A DNA stretch of 64,000 nt, taken from the NCBI RefSeq assembly GCF_009193265.1, contig NZ_VZZZ01000001.1:62001-126000 (forward strand), in the 5' to 3' direction. The notes under the pieces are model-generated. The model was not told where the DNA came from and searched no databases. It saw nothing but the letters and a program-made list of their open reading frames with translations. Positions 1 to 8,334 of the stretch are shown in pieces. Origin of the DNA: Marinobacter changyiensis. GTDB taxonomy: Bacteria; Pseudomonadota; Gammaproteobacteria; Pseudomonadales; Oleiphilaceae. The position numbers and the translations under genes were made by a program. Each line of letters starts with the position of its first letter. The first letter of the stretch is position 1.

Positions 1-475
1 GCTTCATCAGGGCTTTTAGCCTGTTTTCATCGGTTGGCGTAGAGAGCTGCAGCGACACAGTGCAATCCATGCGCTGAAAACCTACCGGCACGGAAGAATC
101 CACCATGAGAGCACCCCGCACATCGCATTCCGCCCCGACGGCCACCTCGATATCAGCGAGCTCGATATCGAGCCACTGCGCGATCATGCGAGTGGTCGAG
201 TGCAGACATGCGGCCAGTGCTGCAGCGAGCAGATCTCCCGGATTCGGGCCATCGTGATCGCCCCCGACCGCCCGATGAATCCCGAAACGCCAGCACTCTC
301 CTGCGTTGTTCGCCGGCTCGATCTCGCCGTGAAAGGGGTCGGTACCGGCTGCCATAACCGCCCGGGCTTCATCCCGGATCCATGCGGCATCAGGATCTTT
401 ACGATAACGTTGCTGTAACGGCTGCTGGCGGGTTGGAACCAATCTTGGGTCGATGTTCTTGGTAGTTGTTGTCAT
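1..475 (-). CDS. OsmC/Ohr family protein (3' end beyond window)
   Basis: The visible 158 residues start at an ATG preceded by AGGAG seven bases upstream and remain open to the window edge. The middle carries the OsmC hallmark LLAAALAACLHSTTRM, with the conserved Cys on the helix, followed by the beta segment IEVAVGAECDVRG. OsmC/Ohr proteins are thiol-dependent peroxidases that reduce organic hydroperoxides; others of the family have unknown roles. The N-terminal extension of about 40 residues, with a DPDAAWIRDEA stretch, fits the longer OsmC subfamily rather than classical Ohr. It lies 129 bases downstream of the LuxR-fusion gene on the same strand and could be co-regulated by it. Family assignment is firm; peroxidase activity is inferred. 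Confidence 0.8.
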   Translation of the reverse strand, partial: MTTTTKNIDPRLVPTRQQPLQQRYRKDPDAAWIRDEARAVMAAGTDPFHGEIEPANNAGECWRFGIHRAVGGDHDGPNPGDLLAAALAACLHSTTRMIAQWLDIELADIEVAVGAECDVRGALMVDSSVPVGFQRMDCTVSLQLSTPTDENRLKALMK

Positions 476-490
476 GATCTGACTCCTGTT

Positions 491-513
491 GTTTGAAGCT
501 TACGACTTCAAAC
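491..513. promoter_or_regulatory. Perfect inverted repeat upstream of the OsmC gene, candidate operator
   Basis: GTTTGAAG (491-498) and CTTCAAAC (506-513) form a perfect 8-bp inverted repeat with a 7-base spacer, 16 bases before the OsmC start codon. The position and symmetry fit a repressor site or a leader hairpin. No known consensus was matched. Confidence 0.4.
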
Positions 514-604
514 TACGTCACAACAGGAGCCCAGGGCATGAGGCAATTGTCCCGGCTGGATGGAAAGTATTGCGGTTATACGGGACAAAGGTCCCGGATG
601 GAGA

Positions 605-1678
605 TCATTCCGCGCCGAAACCCCTCTCCCGTGCCTGCACGATCAGTTGTGCACGGGTCTGGATATCGAGGCTGCCGCATATGGCACTGACATGATTGCG
701 TACGGTTTTTGTCGCAATAGACAGAGCCTGGGCGATTTCGGTATTCGACTGTCCCCGCGCCACCAGGTTGAGCACCACCCGCTGGCGACTCGTCAACTCG
801 CCAACCCAAGGCGCAGTCCCGCTACCCGGTAGCGTCGGAACGTCGGCAAGAAAGCGACGCAGTTCACCAATGAACACTGGCCAGGCGCTGTCTTCAAGCT
901 GCAGTATGTGGCTGGCTCCCTTCAGCGGTAAAAAATGCGCATCAGGCAGTTGGGATGCCAGGCTGCGCCCCAGCTCGAAGGGCACCATGGCATCGTTTTC
1001 AACATGGGCAACCAGGGTCGGGGTATGGATATGTGGGAGCACGTTACGGATGTCAATCTCGTGAAAGCCGCGCCACAGTCGGACGGCATTCTCGGGTGAG
1101 GCAGTCGTTCGTTGGAGTTCGTCCCACCAGTCAATCTGCTTCACGTCATGGCCGGGAGACAAGCGGCGGGCAAATAGCTCGCGAAAGGCACCCGTTTTGC
1201 GTCCCCAGCCAATTTTTATCATGCTCGCCAGTGCCTCGGCCTCTTCCTTATTCCGTTCGCTGGAGCCAGGAGTGAACGCCCCGTTGGTATAGGCGTTGTA
1301 GAGCACCAGCCTGCTTACCCGCTGAGGATGACGGAAAGCGTAAAGCAAAGCGATGGGGCCGCCCTGGCATAGCCCGATCAACGAAAAGCGCTTCCATCCC
1401 AGGCTGTCGGCAACCGCCTCGAGATCCCTGATCCAGGCCTCCAGGTTCTGGTCCGCAACATCATGATCGGACAAACCGCTACCACGAATGTCAAAGCGAG
1501 CGAGCGTGTGGCCATGGGTTAATTCACGCAACCAATGTTGCCACACAGGACTACCCCAGTCCCGCTCCACATGAGTCAGCCAACCCCCGACGCGTATGAG
1601 TGGAGGGCCACTACCTGCAACAGCGTACGCAATGCGTACACCATCCGATGTGGAGCAAAAACTGATTCGCTGTCTCAT
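605..1678 (-). CDS. Alpha/beta-hydrolase fused to a C-terminal LuxR-type HTH domain
   Basis: This 357-aa protein joins an alpha/beta-hydrolase fold (about 1-280) to a LuxR/GerE helix-turn-helix (about 293-350, ELTSRQRVVLNLVARGQSN then TKTVRNHV). The nucleophile elbow reads GLCQGG, with Cys104 where most relatives have Ser; the likely partners Asp229 and His257 (GASHIL) are present. Such fusions are thought to be transcription factors in which the hydrolase domain senses or turns over a small ligand. Cys at this place is known in dienelactone hydrolases and changes the chemistry. The OsmC-like gene follows on the same strand and is a possible target. Ligand and regulon are unknown. Confidence 0.85.
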   Translation of the reverse strand: MRQRISFCSTSDGVRIAYAVAGSGPPLIRVGGWLTHVERDWGSPVWQHWLRELTHGHTLARFDIRGSGLSDHDVADQNLEAWIRDLEAVADSLGWKRFSLIGLCQGGPIALLYAFRHPQRVSRLVLYNAYTNGAFTPGSSERNKEEAEALASMIKIGWGRKTGAFRELFARRLSPGHDVKQIDWWDELQRTTASPENAVRLWRGFHEIDIRNVLPHIHTPTLVAHVENDAMVPFELGRSLASQLPDAHFLPLKGASHILQLEDSAWPVFIGELRRFLADVPTLPGSGTAPWVGELTSRQRVVLNLVARGQSNTEIAQALSIATKTVRNHVSAICGSLDIQTRAQLIVQARERGFGAE

Positions 1679-1772
1679 AGGTCACCGTCGCGCGCTGGGT
1701 CAGACTGTGTCATGTAGGTCGCGCCTTAAGCAGTCTAGCAGACCTGAGTGCTGTGTCTGATAAACCCGAGGG

Positions 1773-3320
1773 CTAATCCGACGCGGTTCTCTCCAGCAGA
1801 TGACTGGCCAGCGCGACGCCGGTTTCGCTCATGGTGAGGTAGGCGTCATCGGCGCCGGCCTCCCGGATCTGGCGGGCTTCATCTTCATACATCGTGTGCG
1901 CCACGATGTAGCCGCCGAACCCCATGTTGCGAAGGGTACGAGTAGCGATCACCTTGCCTTCAATATCCCCCATGGCCAGGATTACGGCTTCGACGGCCGG
2001 CATATGCAGGCCTCCCCAGAAAGAGGCATCCTCAGCATCGGCGAACATCACGTTGCGACCATTCTTATGGTGTTTTTCAACTTTAGCCGGGTCCGAGTCG
2101 AGACCCATCAATTTCGGCTCCTCGTCCTTTAGCCAGTCGTAGGCAGCTGTACCTGTGCGGCCCATCCCCATGATCAGAATCCGGGTATCGCCCAGTGACA
2201 TGGGCTGCTCATCAGGGTGGTGCTTTTTGCCCTCGAACCGGCTCAGACCGAGCCCGAAGCGCTCGTAAACGTTATGGGACAGGCGATTCAACGGAGCGGA
2301 GATCAGGAACGAGATAGATACGGAAATGGCCAATGGCACCAGCCATTCGGGCAACGCGACGCTGGCAACAATCAGCCCGAACTCACTGTAGTTGGTCAGT
2401 GCCAGGGAGCTGAGGAAGCTGCTCCTGGCCCTCAACCGGAAGACGATCAGCAGGAGGAAAAACAGCACGCCCTTCAGGGGCAGAACCAGGCTCGCCACGG
2501 CGGCAAAGACAAGGGCCTGGCTGTCCGGAAGCCCGCCAATGCCGATCTGCAGGAAAAAGCCCACCAGGAACATCTCCTTTACGCTCCACAGGGACTTGGC
2601 GAGTTCCTGGGCCCGGGGGTGATTGGCCAGCATGGCACCGAACACCAGCGCCCCCAGCTCCGAGCTCAGGCCGACGGCCTCAAATCCGGCGCCGCCCAGC
2701 ACCAGTGCCAACAGCAGGCCGAGCAGCACCAGCAGTTCATCGTGACCACTGGCATCCAGGAGACGAAACAGCAAGGGGCGCAATAACGGCAGGCCGAAGA
2801 CAATCAGCGCCCACCCGGACGGCGTCTGCCCGGCGGCCAGGCTCATCACCACCAGAGCAATCAGATCCTGCATGATGAGAATGCCGATGGCGACGCGGCC
2901 ATGGAAGGCGCGCAGCTCCCGTTTTGATTCCAGTACCTTGGCGGCCAGCACCGTGGAGGAAAACGAGAGAGCGATGGCCAGCAACAAGGCCGTCTTCCAG
3001 GAGACTTCCATGAGCAGGTAAATGCCCGGGGCAAAGACGGCGCAGGTAATTGCGAAGTGAAGCAGGCTGCCGCCGATGACTTCGGGACTCACAATGGAGC
3101 GCAGCTTGAGCTTCAGACCAACGGTAAAAAGCAGCAGCAACACACCGAGATGGGCGATATGGTTGAGGGCATCGGTAGCCTCAATGTTGATCTCAGTGGC
3201 GGCGGAAAGCCCGCTGAGCACAAAGCCGGCGGCCAGATAGCCCATCAGGGGAGGCAGCCCGACAGTCTTGACCAACAGGCCGAGACCAAAGGCAAAGGAA
3301 ATCCATATCGCTTCAGGCAT
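1773..3320 (-). CDS. CPA2-family cation/proton antiporter with TrkA-N domain (Kef/YbaL type)
   Basis: Starting at the ATG of MPEAIWISFAFGLG gives 515 aa; 28 more codons are open upstream but do not look like antiporter sequence. About 380 residues form 11-13 hydrophobic helices of the Na+/H+ exchanger fold, including GVLLLLFTVGLKLKL and ELGALVFGAMLA. A cytosolic TrkA-N Rossmann domain follows with GMGRTGTAAYDWL, which binds NAD(H) and gates transport. Members exchange K+ or Na+ for H+ in the inner membrane. Ion preference cannot be told from sequence. It appears monocistronic. Confidence 0.88.
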   Translation of the reverse strand: MPEAIWISFAFGLGLLVKTVGLPPLMGYLAAGFVLSGLSAATEINIEATDALNHIAHLGVLLLLFTVGLKLKLRSIVSPEVIGGSLLHFAITCAVFAPGIYLLMEVSWKTALLLAIALSFSSTVLAAKVLESKRELRAFHGRVAIGILIMQDLIALVVMSLAAGQTPSGWALIVFGLPLLRPLLFRLLDASGHDELLVLLGLLLALVLGGAGFEAVGLSSELGALVFGAMLANHPRAQELAKSLWSVKEMFLVGFFLQIGIGGLPDSQALVFAAVASLVLPLKGVLFFLLLIVFRLRARSSFLSSLALTNYSEFGLIVASVALPEWLVPLAISVSISFLISAPLNRLSHNVYERFGLGLSRFEGKKHHPDEQPMSLGDTRILIMGMGRTGTAAYDWLKDEEPKLMGLDSDPAKVEKHHKNGRNVMFADAEDASFWGGLHMPAVEAVILAMGDIEGKVIATRTLRNMGFGGYIVAHTMYEDEARQIREAGADDAYLTMSETGVALASHLLERTASD

Positions 3321-3437
3321 GGGGCATCGGCTCAGACATAAAGGGCACAGTGGATTGTAGGCTACCCTGTTTTGTCGTGCCCTTGTAGTCGCTGAAGATG
3401 GCATTCGGTTTTCAGCGGGCCGGATCGATACATTTGG

Positions 3438-4045
3438 TTAGTACCGCCATCGACGCCTGAGCCAGGTTTCCAGCTCCAACCCCACCAGCAATGACTCATT
3501 TCGCGGCCGTGGCTGCCGCTTCATCACATCTGGTTCGGCAGGCTCGAAGGCCAGGGGCATTGCCAGGATAATCGAGCTAACCAGTTTGACCCAGAGAATC
3601 TGCAACACGGAAATAGGCAACGCCAGCCCCGGTCATAGCGACCACACCGTGCAACGGCTGCCATGCCTCTACCAGGCGCAATTGGTGTTCCGGGCTGGTG
3701 CGGACACAGATATCCACCTCACCGGCGGCCGGCTTGCGGGCCAGAGCCAGCACCCGAAGGTCTTCGGAGGCCAGTTCAGAAATAACATCGGTCCACGCCT
3801 CCCGATCCAGCTGGCTGCATATGGTTGGTTTTGTCTACCGATTCGGATTCTCCTGTCAGCACGGCCTCTGCTATTTTCAGGTTATGGCAGCGTTCCAGCC
3901 GAAGGTCAGCACATAAATCAGGAAGTTTTTGAGCTGATTGCCAAGGCGGGCCAGTGGACCACGGCGGTGAGCCTCTGGCGGGCGATTGTAGCCATATTGG
4001 TCCAGTCTTTCCGCTGCTGGCCGCGCCGGCGTCTCCATTACCCCC
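3438..4045 (-). pseudogene. Decayed cation-transporting P-type ATPase
   Basis: Pieces of one P-type ATPase lie in the right order on the minus strand but in different frames and with large deletions. They are an N-terminal LDQYGYNRPPEAHRRGPLAR-like stretch near 3990-4045, the actuator-loop piece AEAVLTGESESVDKT near 3830-3875, and the P-domain pieces LASEDLRVLALARK and RTSPEHQLRLVEA then VAMTGAG near 3625-3780. The C-terminal piece is ILWVKLVSSIILAM then FEPAEPDVMKRQPR at about 3470-3600. The phosphorylation motif DKTGT is missing. A functional enzyme of this family has about 900 residues; only about 600 bases remain. Confidence 0.8.
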
Positions 4046-4053
4046 CGTTGCCC

Positions 4054-4398
4054 TCAGCCACAGCACTTCTTGAATTTAAGACCACTACCGCAGCTGCAAG
4101 GGTCATTGCGGGAAGGCACTTTCGCCGCAGTGACGGTCGCCCCTTTATTCAGAAGCGCCGTCAGTTCGGCGATGGATTCAACAGCGCCCTCACGAGCATC
4201 AACCGTAATGTCCGCACACAGCTTGGCCTCGGCCACCTGGGCTTCGATCTCTTGCTTGCGCGCCTCACTGGTAACCACCAGCGTTAGCGGGTACTTCTTG
4301 CTGCCACTCTTCTGGCTGGCCTTGGTCTGGAAGCCGCCATGAGCGGTGTGGGGCTGGCGGGCGTCCTGCCGGCCCTTGAAGAAAAATTTGTCTGACAT
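4054..4398 (-). CDS. SEC-C motif protein, PBPRA1643 family
   Basis: This 114-aa protein begins MSDKFFFKGRQDARQP and ends with a zinc-binding SEC-C motif, NDPCSCGSGLKFKKCCG, with the C-x-C-x8-C-C spacing found at the SecA C-terminus. The basic N-terminus plus central beta region and terminal SEC-C matches the small family annotated as SWIM/SEC-C metal-binding protein PBPRA1643. Role unknown; SEC-C motifs bind Zn2+ and often contact ribosomes or SecB. The stop lies next to the decayed ATPase. Family call is confident, function is not. Confidence 0.85.
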   Translation of the reverse strand: MSDKFFFKGRQDARQPHTAHGGFQTKASQKSGSKKYPLTLVVTSEARKQEIEAQVAEAKLCADITVDAREGAVESIAELTALLNKGATVTAAKVPSRNDPCSCGSGLKFKKCCG

Positions 4399-4514
4399 GC
4401 TGAAATCCTGATGAATGAAAGAGTACCCGGCCGCTCAAAGAAACGCGGGCTACCACTGGGCGAGATCTTTTAGCATGCTTACCGAATTGGTTATATAGGC
4501 AGAAGCATCCGAAA

Positions 4515-4536
4515 GTAAATCTGTGCCGGGTTTTCT
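4515..4536 (-). repeat. Dispersed repeat R1 copy
   Basis: A diverged copy of an intergenic repeat whose consensus reads about AATCCGGGACAGATTTATTT. Here it is on the minus strand, between the SEC-C gene and the 47-aa secreted peptide. Confidence 0.5.
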
Positions 4537-4614
4537 GGTGGACCCCGACCAGATGTACTTTCCTGGCGATCCTGTTACAAAAAACCTGCTTTCTTATTTA
4601 TCATCTATCATCAG

Positions 4615-4758
4615 TCAACGCTTTTTCCAGGTGCCATCCGGCTGACACACGAAGGGCCCGATAATCGTACCGGTTGGATAGGAGCGGCCGTCATAGACAC
4701 AGTCCGCCAGTGTTGCGGATGCGAAAAAGACGCTGGCCAACAGAAAAAGTACTTTCAT
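4615..4758 (-). CDS. Small secreted Cys-containing protein, 47 aa
   Basis: The ATG overlaps the TGA of the upstream gene (ATGA) and is preceded by GGAGGTG, so it is probably translated by coupling. The product has a clear signal peptide (MKVLFLLASVFFASATLA) and a mature part of about 29 residues starting DCVYDGRSYPTG, with a second Cys 19 residues on (FVCQ), enough for one disulfide. The C-Y-x-G-x-x-Y-x-x-G pattern recalls small DUF1496-type periplasmic proteins, but the match is short. Function unknown; coupling suggests it acts with the anchored protein encoded just upstream. Confidence 0.6.
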   Translation of the reverse strand: MKVLFLLASVFFASATLADCVYDGRSYPTGTIIGPFVCQPDGTWKKR

Positions 4759-5696
4759 TTTTCACCTCCAACTCCGGTTAAACCCATTGAAACAACCGGC
4801 TCCTGACTGACAAACGCCTTAACTTGATAGCCCAGGGGGACGATGTAAATCAAGGCTTGCCGGGGCCACTCCTGCGCTAAAGTTCCAAAAAGTTCCTCGG
4901 CAATGTTGGTATTGATCATGATGACTTCTCTGGCATCCGGGTCAGGTGGCGGGGTGCAGTGGAAGGGTTTCTCCGCGTAAACAGAGACAAATTTCGGGAT
5001 TGACTCGGTGGACTCGCCAATGGTCAGAAGCAGATCATGACCGATGAACTTGTGCTTGCGGGGCGAACACACGGCGGCGTAATTATCAGAAAGTTGTGAC
5101 TCGGGCACAAAAGTCACCCGAACAGGTATACCAACCTGGTTGAAAATACCCTCCTGTTGGTTCGCAGCCTCCCTGAGGCGCACTGCAGCCGGGGAATCAT
5201 AATCCAGGCCGATGATTTCAAGGGCGGCACTAAGGGAATGGATGTTTCGGTAGGTATGGAACTGATGATCAAACGGGCCTGCACCATCCACCAAAAGGCC
5301 AATGATCTCTTTTGACACTTCATCTTGTGGCGAAAGCCTGCGTAAATAGTCGACAAATTCGATGCTATCGACACTATACAGACCATAACGTTCTCTGAGC
5401 ATCGCCTTCACAATGGTGGGCTGCCCCTCATCCCCCATAAGTTTGTCGAGGAGGTCTGAAAGTTCATACCCCCGATTACTGAAATCAAGAACAATCGAGT
5501 TCCCGCCTTTAAGCGTTATCTCTAATTTGCCCGGGCCGGAACTGCTCAGCATCATGTAGGTAAAAAAAGCGGCGAACACGAGCACCGCTACAATAACCAG
5601 GTTGGTGTTGATTTTTATGCCTTCACCCACGGCGACAACCCTCCTTGCAGCATTCGGCTGAACATTCGGAGGATTCCCAGACGGCAAGAGCGTCAT
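4755..5696 (-). CDS. Unknown protein with one N-terminal membrane anchor
   Basis: Taken from the ATG at 5696, the product is 313 aa; a TTG eight codons upstream is possible and neither has a strong ribosome site. Residues about 30-51 (TNLVIVAVLVFAAFFTYMML) form one transmembrane helix after a short basic N-terminus, so the rest is probably periplasmic. The soluble part has no motif I recognise. The C-terminus ends in the GGAGGTGAA that serves as ribosome site of the downstream secreted peptide, making a two-gene coupled unit. It could be a sensor or envelope factor, but nothing in the sequence decides. Confidence 0.7.
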   Translation of the reverse strand: MTLLPSGNPPNVQPNAARRVVAVGEGIKINTNLVIVAVLVFAAFFTYMMLSSSGPGKLEITLKGGNSIVLDFSNRGYELSDLLDKLMGDEGQPTIVKAMLRERYGLYSVDSIEFVDYLRRLSPQDEVSKEIIGLLVDGAGPFDHQFHTYRNIHSLSAALEIIGLDYDSPAAVRLREAANQQEGIFNQVGIPVRVTFVPESQLSDNYAAVCSPRKHKFIGHDLLLTIGESTESIPKFVSVYAEKPFHCTPPPDPDAREVIMINTNIAEELFGTLAQEWPRQALIYIVPLGYQVKAFVSQEPVVSMGLTGVGGEK

Positions 5697-5858
5697 CGTA
5701 AGGAAACGGGGCTCTAACAAAGGAATCAGAGGCGCCCCAGAATCGGGTCACGCTAACCGTTACATCCTGGCAGGCGGGCTGCAGTGCGCTATGGGGCCTC
5801 ACAAATTAATGCTAGTTCATCCCCTGAAGAACTCCAGCGAGGGCTTGCCAAAAAAGTG

Positions 5859-5886
5859 TTGTCGTAGTCTATCCTTGAGTTAGATT
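5859..5886 (+). promoter_or_regulatory. Possible sigma70 promoter of the Lon-like gene
   Basis: TTGTCG (5859-5864), 16 bases, then TAGATT (5881-5886), each matching four of six consensus bases, about 46 bases before the start codon. Confidence 0.3.
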
Positions 5887-5931
5887 CTTCGCAGCTTCGC
5901 AGGCTGCCAGCCACTCATCAGGAGGATGCTG

Positions 5932-8334
5932 ATGACATTACCCATGCCCTTGACCCCGGAACAGGTCTATCACCGCTGCCCACTCGACCAACTGGATTTC
6001 GACACCACCGACTCGCTAGAGGACCTGGAACTGCCTTGTGGCCAGGAGCGTGTGCTGCGGGCCCTGGAGTTTGGTGCCAGCATGCAGGCGGACGGATTCA
6101 ACCTGTTTGTTCTGGGGCCCTCCGGTGCTGGCAAGCACGAACTGGTCGAGCGTTTCCTGGCTAAGCATGCCGAGCAGCAACCTGTACCTTCGGATTGGTG
6201 CCACGTTCACAACTTTGAGTTCCCGGACCGGCCGAGGTCCATTCGTCTCGCAGCTGGCGAAGGGCGGCAATTCAAGAAAGACATGAATGATCTTTCCACG
6301 GAGCTGCGCACAGCGATTCCGGCGACCTTCGAAAGCGAGGAGTATCAGGCGCGGCTGCAGGAGCTGCAGGAGGAAGTGACAAAACGCCAGCATCAGGGTC
6401 TGTTTGAAATCCAGGAAGAGGCCAACGCCAATAACATCGCCATGATAACGACGCCCGCCGGCTTCACCTTTGCACCGATGCGCAATGGCGAGGTTATTGA
6501 TCCGGAGGAATATAAGAAGTTCTCTGATGAAGAAAAAGCAATCGTTGAAGCCAAGGTAGAGGAACTCCAGAAGAAACTGCAGCAGACCATTCAGCAGGTT
6601 CCACGTTTACGTAAGGAGGTCCGGGAGCGGGTTCATGCGCTGAATGAAGAGATGGTTCAGCTCACTCTCGGCGGCCCGATTGGCGAGCTTCGCGAAAAAT
6701 GGCGGCACCTGCCCGCGATTGTCGATTATCTGGATACCATACGTGAGGATGTGGTGGAACATGCGGAAGTGTTCCAGGACAGCGAAAACGGTCCACCCAG
6801 TGGTCTGCTGGGGCGGTACACAGTCAATTTGCTGGTGGATAATGCGGAGACAATAGGGGCGCCGGTCATTTATGAGGACCTGCCGAACCATCAGCACCTG
6901 TCGGGCCAGATTGAGCATCGGGCCCGACAGGGCACCCTGTACACCGATTTCACTCTGATAAAGAGTGGTTCTGTTCACCGGGCTAACGGTGGTTACCTGA
7001 TCATTGATGCCCGTCGGATACTGAGCCAGCCGATGGCATGGGAGAGTCTGAAGCGCATTCTTTTTTCCTGCGAAATTCGAATCGAATCCCTGGAACGCCT
7101 GTATGGCTTGGCGAGCACCATAAGCCTGCAGCCAGAGCCCATTCCGGTATCGGTCAAAGTCGTGTTGCTGGGCGACCGCCTGCTGTATTACCTGCTGTCC
7201 CACTACGACCCGGATTTCCTGGATCTGTTTAAAGTTGAGGCCGACTTTGAGGACGATCTCGATCGGGACGACGCTAGCTATGAGCTCTATGCTCGTATGA
7301 TTGCCACCATGGCGCGGAAGCTGAAATGCCGGCCGCTTGGTCGGGACGCGGTGGCAAGGCTGATAGAGCAAGCAAGCCGGCTGGCGGCGGATCAGCGCAA
7401 GCTGACGGCACACGATCGGGTGCTGCGGGATCTCGTCAGTGAGGCTGACCATTGGGCCGGCCGGGCAGGTATGGCCACCATTGAAGCGGCGCATGTCCAG
7501 CAGGCGATCGATGAGCGGGAATTCCGCGCCAGCCGCGTTCGCGAGCGCAGTCGTGAGCAGATTGCCCGCGGCATCGTGATGATTGCCATTGAGGGTGAGA
7601 CCGTGGGCCAGGTGAACGGGTTGTCGGTGCTCAAACTCGGTGCTTCCATGTTTGGTCAGCCAACCCGGATCACGGCCACCGCCCGGCCGGGAAAAGCACA
7701 GGTCGTGGATATCGAACGGGAAGCCAAACTGGGCGGTCCGATTCACAGCAAGGCCGTGATGATTCTTTCCCGCTTTCTGGCCAGCCGATATGCGGGCGAT
7801 GGCGAGCTGTCCCTGTCGGCAAGCCTGGCGTTCGAACAGTCTTACGGGGGCGTGGAAGGCGATTCTGCATCCGTCGCAGAAACCTGTGTTCTGCTGTCGG
7901 CGATCAGCCGTCTGCCGTTGCGCCAGAACTTTGCCGTCACCGGCTCGATGAACCAGCATGGCGAGGTCCAGGCGGTGGGCGGTGTTAATGAAAAAATTGA
8001 GGGCTTTTTTGATGTCTGTCGTGAGGCCGGAAAAATTCACGGACAGGGTGTCATTTTACCCGCCAGCAATGTCGAACACCTGATGCTCAACTCGGAAGTT
8101 CGCATGGCCATTGCCGATGGCGATTTCAGTATCTACCCGGTTTCGCATATCAATCAGGCGATTGAACTTTTGACAGGCATCGAAGCTGGGCAACCCAACG
8201 AGAACGGTGAGTTCCCAGAGGCGTCCTTCAACCGGATGGTCGCCGATCGACTGCTCCGGTTTGCCGAAGTCAGCAAGAAGCAGGATGACGGCGAGGGAGA
8301 CCGTGCCCGCAATGGAGACACAAGCCGTGATTAA
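5932..8334 (+). CDS. Lon-like ATP-dependent protease (LonB/AAA_32 type)
   Basis: The ATG at 5932 is chosen because AGGAGG ends six bases before it, while the ATG at 5926 touches it. The 800-aa protein has a P-loop GPSGAGKH at 62-69, a long helical insert (about 130-260), a second AAA part with LINDARRIL-like text (YLIIDARRIL), and a C-terminal Lon protease domain. The catalytic dyad is Ser645 (EGDSAS) and Lys688 (VNEKI), 43 residues apart as in E. coli Lon. No N-terminal LAN domain and no membrane segment, so it is the cytosolic YcbZ-like group, which degrades proteins in an ATP-linked way with poorly known substrates. The next gene overlaps its end. Confidence 0.9.
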   Translation: MTLPMPLTPEQVYHRCPLDQLDFDTTDSLEDLELPCGQERVLRALEFGASMQADGFNLFVLGPSGAGKHELVERFLAKHAEQQPVPSDWCHVHNFEFPDRPRSIRLAAGEGRQFKKDMNDLSTELRTAIPATFESEEYQARLQELQEEVTKRQHQGLFEIQEEANANNIAMITTPAGFTFAPMRNGEVIDPEEYKKFSDEEKAIVEAKVEELQKKLQQTIQQVPRLRKEVRERVHALNEEMVQLTLGGPIGELREKWRHLPAIVDYLDTIREDVVEHAEVFQDSENGPPSGLLGRYTVNLLVDNAETIGAPVIYEDLPNHQHLSGQIEHRARQGTLYTDFTLIKSGSVHRANGGYLIIDARRILSQPMAWESLKRILFSCEIRIESLERLYGLASTISLQPEPIPVSVKVVLLGDRLLYYLLSHYDPDFLDLFKVEADFEDDLDRDDASYELYARMIATMARKLKCRPLGRDAVARLIEQASRLAADQRKLTAHDRVLRDLVSEADHWAGRAGMATIEAAHVQQAIDEREFRASRVRERSREQIARGIVMIAIEGETVGQVNGLSVLKLGASMFGQPTRITATARPGKAQVVDIEREAKLGGPIHSKAVMILSRFLASRYAGDGELSLSASLAFEQSYGGVEGDSASVAETCVLLSAISRLPLRQNFAVTGSMNQHGEVQAVGGVNEKIEGFFDVCREAGKIHGQGVILPASNVEHLMLNSEVRMAIADGDFSIYPVSHINQAIELLTGIEAGQPNENGEFPEASFNRMVADRLLRFAEVSKKQDDGEGDRARNGDTSRD

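Noticed and set aside
6607..8040. 477-codon antisense frame inside the Lon-like gene
   Set aside because: Composition is His/Gln-rich as expected for a shadow frame, with no motifs; the sense frame has the full catalytic dyad.
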